This document shows, in pieces, positions 27,525-35,076 of a DNA stretch of 64,000 bases; position 1 is the stretch's first letter, and each line of letters starts with the position of its first letter. The notes under the pieces are model-generated. The model saw nothing but the letters and a program-made list of their open reading frames with translations. It ran no database searches and was not told the DNA's origin. Position numbers and translations under genes: made by a program. Where the stretch lies: positions 1,488,001 to 1,552,000 of the forward strand of contig NZ_CP054142.1 of the NCBI RefSeq assembly GCF_017893965.1. The letters are read 5' to 3'. The stretch comes from Treponema parvum. GTDB lineage: Bacteria > Spirochaetota > Spirochaetia > Treponematales > Treponemataceae.

Positions 27525-28514
27525 TCAATTTTCAAACGGATAGACGATTCCGGTTTTTTTTCTTATGTCGTCCATCATTTCCATCATGTAGACGGTTTCT
27601 TTATGCGGCATGGACGGACACTCTGTCTTTCCGCTTTCTATCGCTTCTACCGTCTCCGCAACTTCGTATTCAAAACCTGTAAGCTGAGGCGGAACTTCAA
27701 TTTCTTTTATCAATTCATATTTTTTATCGAATACGAAAACTTTTTGCGGATTATTTATATTTTCAACCTGAATAAAACCTTTCGTACAGTGTATCATTCC
27801 GTACCTGTCCGAAACGGCGGACGCTCCGGCGCAAAGAATCGCCATACGTCCTTTTTCCTTGTAAACCAGAGTATAACTGTCGTTTATGTCTACGCCCGTA
27901 TCGCTTTTTTGGCAGACGGCATGAATTTCATCGGGATGACCGAACGCCATTACGGCAAAATTCAGAGCGTATACGCCGACGTCCAAAAGAGCGCCGCCTG
28001 CAAGCTCAGGCCTTACGATCCTTTCCTTATGCATGATCGGATACCCGAGATTCGCGGTGAGCATCCGCGCTTCCCCCACGATATTCGAAGCGATCACATC
28101 GTCGATAATCTTGCGGCTGGGCTCATAGCGCGTCCAAATCGCTTCAGTAATAAGGAGGCCTTTTTTTTCCGCAATATCGATAAGATTTTTCGCCTGATCC
28201 GCATTGGCTGTAAAGGCTTTTTCGCAAAGCACATGTTTACCGTTTTCAAGACACAAAAGCGCATGTTCGAAATGATGAGAATGCGGCGTCGCGATATAAA
28301 TCAAATCCGGCTTAGGATCGCGGAGCATCTGTTCATACGAGCCGAAAGCTTTTTCTATGCCGTGCCGCTCTGCAAATTCCTTTGCTTTATTAAAATCTCT
28401 GGAAGCGATGCCGTACAGCCGAACGCTTTCGTCCCCCGTTTCATTCATCCTTCGTACGGTTGTCGCCATGGTTTCAGCTATTCTCCCGGCGCCTATAATT
28501 CCCATAGATATCAT
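27525..28514 (-). CDS. Gfo/Idh/MocA-family NAD(P)-dependent oxidoreductase
   Basis: Predicted NAD(P)-dependent sugar or diol dehydrogenase, 329 residues. It has the Rossmann motif MGIIGAGRIAETMA at the N-terminus, ATPHSHHFEHAL, the family motif CEKAF (usually EKP; here Pro is Ala), and GGALLDVGVYALN in the second domain. The closest type is dimeric dihydrodiol/xylose dehydrogenase-like proteins; the substrate cannot be deduced. A Shine-Dalgarno GGAGGA precedes the ATG. It is a single gene with tRNA-Val on one side and nrdR, divergent, on the other. Confidence 0.85.
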   Translation of the reverse strand: MISMGIIGAGRIAETMATTVRRMNETGDESVRLYGIASRDFNKAKEFAERHGIEKAFGSYEQMLRDPKPDLIYIATPHSHHFEHALLCLENGKHVLCEKAFTANADQAKNLIDIAEKKGLLITEAIWTRYEPSRKIIDDVIASNIVGEARMLTANLGYPIMHKERIVRPELAGGALLDVGVYALNFAVMAFGHPDEIHAVCQKSDTGVDINDSYTLVYKEKGRMAILCAGASAVSDRYGMIHCTKGFIQVENINNPQKVFVFDKKYELIKEIEVPPQLTGFEYEVAETVEAIESGKTECPSMPHKETVYMMEMMDDIRKKTGIVYPFEN

Positions 28515-28738
28515 AAAAATCCTCCGATCGTATACAATAAGCTTAGCACATAAAGATTTTTCCCGCCATCGAAAGTTTTTGATGCGGTTAAGCCGTATAA
28601 AGTTATGCTAGGCGGGCACTGCGCCGCAGGAGCCGCCTTTTCGTAGCAATTTCACTTTTTCCCACTGCACTTCCACTGTCTTCCCGCAGCACTTTCGCCC
28701 GTTCGGTAAAAATTTAAAAATAAATTTCCTTCTCCTAC
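28515..28738. other. Intergenic region upstream of the nrdR promoter
   Basis: No gene is supported here. Weak hairpins are visible (CCGCCATC/GATGCGG at 28563-28587 and GGCGG/CCGCC at 28611-28637, the latter followed by TTTT). The rest appears to be non-coding spacer between divergent genes. Confidence 0.4.
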
Positions 28739-28802
28739 TTGTAATATCATATATAGCGGTGTATAATGCAAAGAACATTAAAAAAAACGCTATATACGGG
28801 GT
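28739..28802 (+). promoter_or_regulatory. nrdR-nrdD promoter with two NrdR boxes
   Basis: A TTGTAA -35 (28739-28744), 17-bp spacer and TATAAT -10 (28762-28767) form a good promoter. A box-like 16-mer in the spacer (28744-28759, core CATATATAGCG) and a second at 28787-28802 (ACGCTATATACGGGGT, 12 of 16 to the ACACTATATATAGTGT consensus) lie 43 bp apart, about four helical turns. Their placement would let NrdR block RNA polymerase, giving autoregulation plus control of nrdD. Confidence 0.65.
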
Positions 28803-28867
28803 TAAATTTTCATATGAATTTAACTCCATATTTATTATAAAGATACGTCGATTCAAGGTGAATAAAA

Positions 28868-29332
28868 GTGCGCTGTCCTTATTGCGGAAGTCTGGACGAC
28901 AAGGTAATTGAGTCTCGAACAATGGCAAACGGAGGAACTATCCGGCGAAGAAGAGAATGTTTGTCGTGCAGTTACCGCTTTACAAGTTATGAGCGCATTG
29001 AAGAAAAACCGTTTATGGTAGTAAAGCGGGACGGCCGAAGGCAGCCTTTCGATCTTTCGAAACTTTCAAAGGGTATTGAAAGGGCTCTTGAAAAAAGGCC
29101 CGTTTCGGCGCCGAGTATCGAAAACCTTGTCAACGAGATTGAAGACGAGGCGATCATGCGCGGAAAGACCACGCGCGAGATCAGCACTGCGGAGCTTGGA
29201 GAACTTGTGCTCAATAAATTGCACAAATTCGACAAGGTAGCTTATATACGCTTTGCGTCCGTATATAAGCATTTTGAAGATTTAAATGAATTTATAACGG
29301 AAGTAAATAAGCTCGGGGGGGGAAAGGAATGA
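28868..29332 (+). CDS. nrdR: Transcriptional repressor NrdR
   Basis: NrdR represses ribonucleotide reductase genes when dATP is high. The 154-residue protein starts with GTG and has the zinc ribbon Cys3/Cys6 (RCPYCGS) and Cys31/Cys34 (CLSC) followed by an ATP-cone (about 49-139). The helices KFDKVAYIRFASVYKHFED are typical. It overlaps nrdD by 4 bp (ATGA), so repressor and enzyme are translated together. Paired NrdR boxes lie on its own promoter. Confidence 0.95.
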   Translation: MRCPYCGSLDDKVIESRTMANGGTIRRRRECLSCSYRFTSYERIEEKPFMVVKRDGRRQPFDLSKLSKGIERALEKRPVSAPSIENLVNEIEDEAIMRGKTTREISTAELGELVLNKLHKFDKVAYIRFASVYKHFEDLNEFITEVNKLGGGKE

Positions 29333-31470
29333 GCGAAGCTGCAAAACAGTCGGTTTTTCCGGAGTGGAGAAATTTTTTAGGAAACGGCGGCGATAAGGAA
29401 ACTGCCGGTTTTATAAAATCAGTCGTAAAGCGCTCCGGCGAAATAGCCGCTTACGACAGATCTAAGATAGAAAAAGCGATCGGTAAGGCAATAGAAGCCG
29501 TTGAAAAACATCCCGATCCCGAAAAAGCTCAATCTCTCACAAATTCCGTGGAAGAACATCTTCGTCTGCTTATGGCCGGCCGCCGCGCTCATTCGATTCC
29601 GGCGATCGAAGAAATTCAAGATATTGTCGAAACCGTCTTAATAGAAAACAAAGAAGTCGAGATTGCAAAAGCTTACATTTTGTATCGTTCGAGGCACGAA
29701 GCCTTCCGCGATTCTAAAAAACTGATGCTTGACATAAACGGCACAATGGACGGCTACCTTTCTCAATCCGATTGGCGGGTAAATGAAAATGCAAACGTAA
29801 ACTTTTCATTGGGCGGACTTATTCTTCACAATTCGGGAACCATAACCGCCAATTACTGGCTTAAAAACATATATTCCAAAGAGATAGCGGAAGCCCACAA
29901 AACGGCAGCGTTCCACATACATGACCTTTCCATGTTTTCAGGCTATTGCGCAGGATGGTCGCTCAGACAGCTAATAAAAGAAGGGCTGGGCGGCGTCCCC
30001 GATAAGATAACTTCGACGCCGGCTTCTCATCTTTCAACTCTTGTAAACCAGATCGTAAATTTCTTGGGAATTCTGCAAAACGAATGGGCGGGAGCGCAGG
30101 CTTTCAGTTCGTTCGACACCTATCTGGCGCCCTTTGTCAAGGCGGACAATCTTTCTGAAAAAGAAGTGCGGCAGTGCATACAGAGCTATATTTACGGAGT
30201 AAACACTCCCGGACGCTGGGGCTCGCAGGCGCCTTTTACGAACATTACGCTTGACTGGGTATGTCCCGACGACTTAAAAGATCAAAAGGCAATAGTCGGC
30301 GGCAAAGAAATGGATTTTACTTACGGCGACTGTCAAAAAGAAATGGACGTCATAAACAAACAGTTTATCCTTCTCATGCTTGAAGGCGACGCCGCAGGAC
30401 GCGGGTTCGGCTATCCTATTCCCACGTATAATATAACCAAAAATTTCAACTGGGACAGCGAAAATACAAAACTTCTGTTCGAAATGACTGCACAGTACGG
30501 TACTCCCTATTTCCAGAATTTTGTCAATTCCGATCTGGATCCGAGTGACGTGCGTTCCATGTGCTGCCGTCTAAGGCTGGACAAAAGAGAATTGCGGAAG
30601 CGCGGCGGCGGATTGTTCGGTTCGGACGAATTTACAGGCTCTTTGGGCGTAGTTACGATCAACCTTCCGCAAATAGGATACTTGGCAAAAACCGAAGAAC
30701 AGTTTTTCGCCCGTTTGGACTATCTTATGGATCTTGCAAAAGAAAGCCTTTGCATAAAACGCAAAGTTATACAAAAACTGCTGGACGGAGGACTCTTTCC
30801 GTATACCAGGCGCTATCTTAAGACCTTTGACAATCATTTTAACACGATAGGCTTGTGCGGAATGAACGAGTGCTGCATGAATTTTTTAAACTGCACTATA
30901 GTGGATCCTAAAGGTAAGGCGTTCGCCGAAAAGGTTCTCGATTACATGAGAGAAAGACTGCAGCAGTATCAGGAGCAGACGGGAGAACTGTTCAACCTTG
31001 AAGCTACCCCTGCCGAAAGTACTTCCTATCGCCTCGCACGGCACGATAAAGAGCAATTTCCGGACATAATAACAAGCGGAGAAACGGATCCGTATTATAC
31101 AAATTCGACGCAATTACAGGTTGATTATACAACGGATGTGTTTGAAGCCCTTGACCATCAGGAATCCTTACAGACGCGGTATACCGGGGGGACGGTATTC
31201 CACACATTCATGGGGGAACAGGTTAAAGATTGGAAAAGCTGCCGAGACTTTGTACGCACTATCATGACCAATTACCGCTTGCCCTATGTTACAATATCAC
31301 CGACGTATTCAGTCTGTTCCGTACACGGCTATTTGCCGGGTGAACAGTTTGAATGCCCGAAGTGCAAAGCGGAAGCCGAAAAAGCGCTCAAACTTAAGAT
31401 CGAACAGCTTGAGGAAGAACGCAGGATGATCGTTTCCGGCGGAAATTCAAAAAACGCCAAAAACGATTAA
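29329..31470 (+). CDS. nrdD: Anaerobic ribonucleoside-triphosphate reductase NrdD lacking its glycyl-radical loop
   Basis: Large subunit of class III ribonucleotide reductase, making deoxynucleotides without oxygen. The 713 residues comprise an ATP-cone (about 30-120) and the barrel, including SMCCRLRLDKRELRKRGGG with Cys412/Cys413 and LNCTIVDPKGK. A zinc site follows: Cys663, His666 (CSVHGYL), Cys676 and Cys679 (CPKC). In full-length family members the RVxGYxR glycyl-radical motif comes immediately after this. Here the protein instead ends in a charged helix (AEKALKLKIEQLEEERR) and a short polar tail. The motif is found in the protein at 31587. The frame is otherwise intact, with no sign of decay. 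It therefore appears to be one half of a two-part catalytic subunit. Confidence 0.9.
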   Translation: MSEAAKQSVFPEWRNFLGNGGDKETAGFIKSVVKRSGEIAAYDRSKIEKAIGKAIEAVEKHPDPEKAQSLTNSVEEHLRLLMAGRRAHSIPAIEEIQDIVETVLIENKEVEIAKAYILYRSRHEAFRDSKKLMLDINGTMDGYLSQSDWRVNENANVNFSLGGLILHNSGTITANYWLKNIYSKEIAEAHKTAAFHIHDLSMFSGYCAGWSLRQLIKEGLGGVPDKITSTPASHLSTLVNQIVNFLGILQNEWAGAQAFSSFDTYLAPFVKADNLSEKEVRQCIQSYIYGVNTPGRWGSQAPFTNITLDWVCPDDLKDQKAIVGGKEMDFTYGDCQKEMDVINKQFILLMLEGDAAGRGFGYPIPTYNITKNFNWDSENTKLLFEMTAQYGTPYFQNFVNSDLDPSDVRSMCCRLRLDKRELRKRGGGLFGSDEFTGSLGVVTINLPQIGYLAKTEEQFFARLDYLMDLAKESLCIKRKVIQKLLDGGLFPYTRRYLKTFDNHFNTIGLCGMNECCMNFLNCTIVDPKGKAFAEKVLDYMRERLQQYQEQTGELFNLEATPAESTSYRLARHDKEQFPDIITSGETDPYYTNSTQLQVDYTTDVFEALDHQESLQTRYTGGTVFHTFMGEQVKDWKSCRDFVRTIMTNYRLPYVTISPTYSVCSVHGYLPGEQFECPKCKAEAEKALKLKIEQLEEERRMIVSGGNSKNAKND

Positions 31471-31491
31471 AGAAATCCGCGAATCCTGCCG

Positions 31492-31549
31492 ACCATAAAT
31501 ATAGTGTTATCTGCTTGACCAAATCAAAAGATAACACTATATTTAGCGG
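31492..31549 (+). promoter_or_regulatory. Promoter of the glycyl-radical gene with two NrdR boxes
   Basis: TTGACC (31515-31520), a 17-bp spacer and TATATT (31538-31543) form a promoter inside the nrdD-31587 gap. NrdR-box-like 16-mers at 31492-31507 (ACCATAAATATAGTGT) and 31534-31549 (ACACTATATTTAGCGG) each match 13 of 16 consensus positions. Centres are 42 bp apart, and the second overlaps the -10. A 16-bp perfect inverted repeat (AAATATAGTGTTATCT and its complement) spans both. Confidence 0.75.
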
Positions 31550-31586
31550 CAGCTAAAAAAAACATTATTTTCTGTGGGAGGGAAAT

Positions 31587-32111
31587 ATGGAGAATACAAT
31601 GAAAACACGCGATTTAGCTGAAGTGGACGCTGAAATAAAGGCTGCAAAAGAAGCTCTTAAAGATGTCCACGGCAAAGAAACGGAAGTTTATGCAAGAATA
31701 GTAGGTTATTACAGGGCTGTACGCAACTGGAATAAGGGAAAGACCGAAGAATTCAAACACCGAAAGATGTTTTCGGTAGACAATGTGCCGGAAGCGATAA
31801 CGCAGGACGCAGCAGAAAAAGAAAAGGTTTCCGCGCCTGTTAAAGCGGTCGCAGGCGATTTGCATTACGATTTCTTTTTCCGTCAGACATGTCCTAACTG
31901 TCCGCCGGTTAAAGCATACGTGGCGGAACTCAGTGTTTCCGGAAAAAGCATCAATGTAGATACGAAAGAAGGTTTGGCACAAGCTGCGGCTAAGGGCGTA
32001 TTTGCGGCACCCACAGTCATAGTCTATAACGAAAACAACGAAGAAGTTGCGCGGGCGCACAATGTTCAAGAGCTTTCCGCCATCTTCGAACCGGTCGCCC
32101 TTGCCGTCTGA
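31587..32111 (+). CDS. Separate glycyl-radical domain of class III ribonucleotide reductase fused to a thioredoxin-like domain
   Basis: The 174-residue protein seems to supply in trans what NrdD lacks. Residues 31-62 read like the C-terminus of ordinary NrdD: ETEVYARIVGYYRAVRNWN followed by GKTEEFKHRKMF, with Gly40 as the presumed radical site. It is preceded by a charged helix (about 8-28) that could pair with the new C-terminal helix of NrdD. After an Ala/Lys/Val-rich linker (about 64-90) comes a thioredoxin/glutaredoxin fold with CPNC (Cys102, Cys105) and the cis-Pro motif APT (141-143), which could re-reduce the enzyme. The ATG follows GGGAGGG. It has its own promoter with NrdR boxes; nrdG is downstream by 84 bp. 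Confidence 0.82.
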   Translation: MENTMKTRDLAEVDAEIKAAKEALKDVHGKETEVYARIVGYYRAVRNWNKGKTEEFKHRKMFSVDNVPEAITQDAAEKEKVSAPVKAVAGDLHYDFFFRQTCPNCPPVKAYVAELSVSGKSINVDTKEGLAQAAAKGVFAAPTVIVYNENNEEVARAHNVQELSAIFEPVALAV

Positions 32112-32195
32112 TTTTTTGATAGTCGGCAAATCGAGCCGATAGCCCTGCATGGCTCACCGCTCGGCAGGGCGGCCGCTCGACCTACCGAGCAGAAA

Positions 32196-32942
32196 ATGCG
32201 GATTTCCGAAAAACAGCTGAACATGCCCGCAGGAGCTCTCATAAAAACAACGCTGGTGGATTATCCGGGGCGTGTGGCGTGTTCTTTTTTTCTTAAGGGC
32301 TGCAATATCCGCTGCCCGTATTGCTATAACAGAGCTTTGGTTTTGGAAGACGAAACGGACGGTTCTCTTGTTTCCGCAGAAACAGTGATAGCACATCTTG
32401 AAAAACGAAAAAACGTTTTGACAGGCTTTGTTTTAAGCGGTGGAGAACCGCTTTTAAATCCGCTTACGCCTTTTTTAATCGGTGAAGCAAGAAAAAAAGG
32501 TTACAAGATAAAACTTGACACGAACGGAACTCTTCCCGATCTGCTGGAAAAACTGGTTTCGGATCCGGCTCTAAAACCTGATTTTATAGCCATGGACATA
32601 AAGACTTCTCCGAATAAATACGCCGAACTCTTGTCGCCATGCAGCCGAGCGCTCGCAGAGACGATGGAAGATCGGCTGAAACAAAGCGTAAATATTATAG
32701 CGTCCTACCCCCCTACCCTTAGAGAATTCAGAACAGTTCTGGTTCCGCCTCTTGTTTCAGCTGAAGACATAAAAAACATGGGCGCATTGCTTCCCAAAGA
32801 CGCTTCCTGGCAATTTGCGCAATTTAGAAATGAGAATTGCATAAATCCTTCGTACAATGAAATTACGCCTTATTCCGACAAGGAAATCGAAGACCTTGTA
32901 GGACAGGCGAAAGAGCTTATCGCAGGGGCTGCCTTGCGCTGA
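32196..32942 (+). CDS. nrdG: Anaerobic ribonucleotide reductase activating protein NrdG
   Basis: Radical-SAM activase that generates the glycyl radical on the reductase. The 248-residue protein has the [4Fe-4S]-binding CNIRCPYC motif (Cys36, Cys40, Cys43), the GGEP motif (VLSGGEPLLNP), and the KLDTNGT strand, as in the longer NrdG type found in many anaerobes. It must act on the separate 174-residue glycyl-radical protein if the split is real. It lies 84 bp behind that gene and is probably on the same transcript. Confidence 0.9.
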   Translation: MRISEKQLNMPAGALIKTTLVDYPGRVACSFFLKGCNIRCPYCYNRALVLEDETDGSLVSAETVIAHLEKRKNVLTGFVLSGGEPLLNPLTPFLIGEARKKGYKIKLDTNGTLPDLLEKLVSDPALKPDFIAMDIKTSPNKYAELLSPCSRALAETMEDRLKQSVNIIASYPPTLREFRTVLVPPLVSAEDIKNMGALLPKDASWQFAQFRNENCINPSYNEITPYSDKEIEDLVGQAKELIAGAALR

Positions 32943-33065
32943 ACGCTCGAAAACCCTCCGTCCTCTGCACGGCATGGATGCCGTGTCGGAATTTGGTCGC
33001 GTATTTTTGCTATGCAAAAATACGGTAGTGAGCGGTACACGGATGTAGAGCGAACGGTCACTGCT

Positions 33066-33236
33066 CGGATTTTCTTTTTTAGGTCTGAAGACGAAAAACG
33101 CCGGATGCGTTTTTCTTTTATACAACACGCTCGAAAATCCTACACGGATTTTCTTTTTTAGGTCTAAAGGCGAAAAACGCCGGATGCGTTTTTCTTTTAT
33201 ACAACACGCTCGAAAATCCTACACGGATTTTCGAGC
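33066..33236. repeat. 79-bp tandem repeat made of terminator-like hairpins
   Basis: Copies at 33066-33144 and 33145-33223 differ at two bases; a third, partial copy starts at 33224. Each unit has a hairpin GAAAAACGC/GCGTTTTTC followed by TTTT, and the copy junctions create GAAAATCC/GGATTTTC, also followed by T runs. Transcription of nrdG would end here. The rest of the 338-bp gap (32943-33065) shows no gene. Confidence 0.85.
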
Positions 33237-33238
33237 TC

Positions 33239-33268
33239 TTGACACAAATCGTTTTTGTTTGATATATT
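33239..33268 (+). promoter_or_regulatory. Promoter of tRNA-Met
   Basis: Consensus TTGACA (33239-33244) and TATATT (33263-33268) with an 18-bp spacer lie 13 bp before the tRNA-Met gene. Confidence 0.8.
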
Positions 33269-33280
33269 CCAAATTAATAT

Positions 33281-33353
33281 GGCGACATAGCTCAGTTGGT
33301 AGAGCATACGGCTCATATCCGTAGTGTCATAGGTTCAATCCCTATTGTCGCTA
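33281..33353 (+). tRNA. tRNA-Met (CAT), elongator type
   Basis: Acceptor GGCGACA pairs with TGTCGCT (first pair G-T). The anticodon stem TACGG/CCGTA encloses CTCATAT, anticodon CAT. The initiator hallmarks (C1-A72 mismatch, three G-C pairs in the anticodon stem) are absent. A CAT tRNA could also be Ile2 if modified to lysidine. Confidence 0.9.
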
Positions 33354-33358
33354 AAATG

Positions 33359-33383
33359 CCTGCGGAGTACCGCAGGTTTTTTT
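33359..33383 (+). terminator. Intrinsic terminator of tRNA-Met
   Basis: Stem CCTGCGG/CCGCAGG with loop AGTA is followed by seven T residues. Confidence 0.92.
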
Positions 33384-33462
33384 ATTTGGCACATAAATAA
33401 AGGAAACCGATCAAACACGGAAGTTTTTGGTCAGCCCTTTTTTCTTGGAACGGGAGCAAAAA

Positions 33463-34407
33463 ATGGAAGTCTTTAAAGCGCCGTTTAAAGGACGGTCGCT
33501 GCTGAATTGGACGGATTGGACTCCGGCGGAAATCAGCACGCTTCTTGATTTATCCGCGCAGGTCAAAGCGGAAGCGCACAGAGGCGAAATTCATCAACGC
33601 TTTTTAGGCAAAACTCTAGCCCTTATTTTTGAAAAGCGCTCCACGCGTACCAGATGTTCTTTTGAAACCGCGTTCGGGGAAGAAGGCGGACATCCGGTAT
33701 TTTTATCTACGCAGGACATACAGCTCGGCGGAAAAGAGAGCATAGAGGACACAGCCCGCGTGCTCGGAAGGATGTTCAGCGCGATCGAATTCAGAGGCTT
33801 TAAACAGGAGTTCGCAAAACAGCTTGCAAAATATTCCGGAATTCCCGTAATAAACGGGCTCACAGACAGCTTTCATCCTACGCAGGTGTTGGCGGACGTT
33901 TTAACTCTAAAAGAAAATTTTAAAACAGTAAAAGGACTTAATCTGGCCTTCTGCGGCGACGGAAGAAGCAACGTCGCAAGAAGTCTCATGCTGATATGCG
34001 CAAAACTCGGCATAAATTTTGCGGTTTTCAGCCCTAAAGAATTGTTTCCGGACAAAGAGATTTTAAAAATTTCAGAGCCGTTCGCCACTTCTTCCGGAGC
34101 GAAAATTTCCGTAAGCGATGATATATCGGTTTTAAAAGGAGCGGATTGCATTTACACTGACGTATGGGTTTCTATGGGTGAAGAAGCTCTAAAAGACCAG
34201 CGGATAAAACTTTTGCATTCGTTTCAAGTAAACTCAAAACTCATGGCCGCTACGGAAAATAAAAACACGATATTCATGCATTGTCTTCCGGCGGTAAAGG
34301 GACAGGAAGTTACCGAAGAAGTTTTTGAAAGCGAAGCGAGCAAAGTGTGGGATGAAGCTGAAAACAGAAAACACACTATAAAGGCGATAATGCTTTCGAT
34401 CATGTAA
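33463..34407 (+). CDS. argF: Ornithine carbamoyltransferase
   Basis: Converts ornithine and carbamoyl phosphate to citrulline, or the reverse in arginine catabolism. Family motifs are complete: carbamoyl-phosphate loop STRTR (60-64), HPTQVLAD (near 137), and FMHCLPAVKG (about 271-280). The ATG at 33463 with GGGAG upstream gives 314 residues; a TTG at 33427 is possible but adds an unrelated stretch. No other arginine gene is near, so it is unclear whether it serves synthesis or the deiminase pathway. Related carbamoyltransferases (putrescine type) cannot be excluded. Confidence 0.88.
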   Translation: MEVFKAPFKGRSLLNWTDWTPAEISTLLDLSAQVKAEAHRGEIHQRFLGKTLALIFEKRSTRTRCSFETAFGEEGGHPVFLSTQDIQLGGKESIEDTARVLGRMFSAIEFRGFKQEFAKQLAKYSGIPVINGLTDSFHPTQVLADVLTLKENFKTVKGLNLAFCGDGRSNVARSLMLICAKLGINFAVFSPKELFPDKEILKISEPFATSSGAKISVSDDISVLKGADCIYTDVWVSMGEEALKDQRIKLLHSFQVNSKLMAATENKNTIFMHCLPAVKGQEVTEEVFESEASKVWDEAENRKHTIKAIMLSIM

Positions 34408-34410
34408 AAT

Positions 34411-34438
34411 TTGTATTTTCTTCAAATATGGATATAAT
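34411..34438 (+). promoter_or_regulatory. Promoter for the secreted protein at 34513
   Basis: TTGTAT (34411-34416) and a perfect TATAAT (34433-34438) with 16-bp spacing. The resulting leader contains the hairpin AGCCCG-TTTT-CGGGCT (34465-34480), which has no T tract behind it. Confidence 0.65.
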
Positions 34439-34512
34439 GTATACTTGATAGATATAAATAACAAAGCCCGTTTTCGGGCTGAATTAAAACGGTTTGCTTA
34501 AGGAGGCCTTGG

Positions 34513-34917
34513 ATGAAAAAAAATATTATCTTCGCACTTTTCGTATTGCTTTTTGCAGCGTTTTACGCTTCCGCTGTAGAATGGCAGGAATCGTCTCTTT
34601 CATATACAAACACTCCCGTTTATCGCATACTGGACGCAAGCGACGTATATGTGGTTTCGTATGCGAAAGACGGCTTGAGCGTCGGTACTGTTACCATTCC
34701 TAAACGCTGGATAAAACGCGACGGGAAAAATCCTGCCAAATTATCGTTCAGAGGTCTTCCCGCAGGAATGAAATCATATATGACCGTGATTACAAAAGAC
34801 AAGGCGTTTTACAAAGTTATGATTACCGCTCCTACGGATCACAGGCAATTGCCTTGGGGACAAGTCACCGACAGCAGCAAATTTCCGGACGACGGTAAAG
34901 ACACATTGGAAATGTAA
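34513..34917 (+). CDS. Small secreted protein, function unknown
   Basis: The 134-residue product has a good signal peptide (MKKNIIFALFVLLFAAFYASA, cleavage before VEW) and a soluble, beta-rich mature part of about 110 residues without cysteine. The ATG follows a strong AAGGAGG. It is a single gene with its own promoter. No family was recognised; a Treponema-specific periplasmic protein is likely. Confidence 0.68.
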   Translation: MKKNIIFALFVLLFAAFYASAVEWQESSLSYTNTPVYRILDASDVYVVSYAKDGLSVGTVTIPKRWIKRDGKNPAKLSFRGLPAGMKSYMTVITKDKAFYKVMITAPTDHRQLPWGQVTDSSKFPDDGKDTLEM

Positions 34918-35018
34918 GCGCGCTTAAAAACACTACGATCTTTCCCATAAATTCAAAAGCTGACCAAAATATCAATTTTGGAGGCTGTTGAATTCGCGCA
35001 TAATTTTAACGGCAAGGG

Positions 35019-35048
35019 CAGGTTAAAAGCATAATGCTTTAAGACCTG
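35019..35048. other. Hairpin upstream of the DHH phosphoesterase gene
   Basis: CAGGTTAAAAGCAT and ATGCTTTAAGACCTG form an imperfect long stem about 30 bp before the ATG. It has no downstream T tract, so it could be a leader structure rather than a terminator. The remaining 34918-35018 shows only short inverted repeats. Confidence 0.4.
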
Positions 35049-35076
35049 TCCTATATTTACTCATATCAGGGCAAAC

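Noticed and set aside
27447-28553. Long plus-strand open frame of 368 codons
   Set aside because: It lies antisense to the Gfo/Idh oxidoreductase, which has clear motifs. The frame is rich in Phe, Arg and His without recognisable domains, typical of an antisense shadow.
29329-31470. NrdD as a truncated pseudogene
   Set aside because: The frame is intact, all other motifs are kept, the lost motif exists in a neighbouring intact gene, and promoters with NrdR boxes are present, so a functional split is more likely.
33066-33236. Tandem repeats as a CRISPR array
   Set aside because: Units are contiguous 79-bp copies with no unique spacers and no cas genes nearby; they are terminator repeats.
33281-33353. 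Initiator tRNA-Met
   Set aside because: The first acceptor pair is G-T rather than the C-A mismatch, and the anticodon stem lacks the three G-C pairs of initiators.
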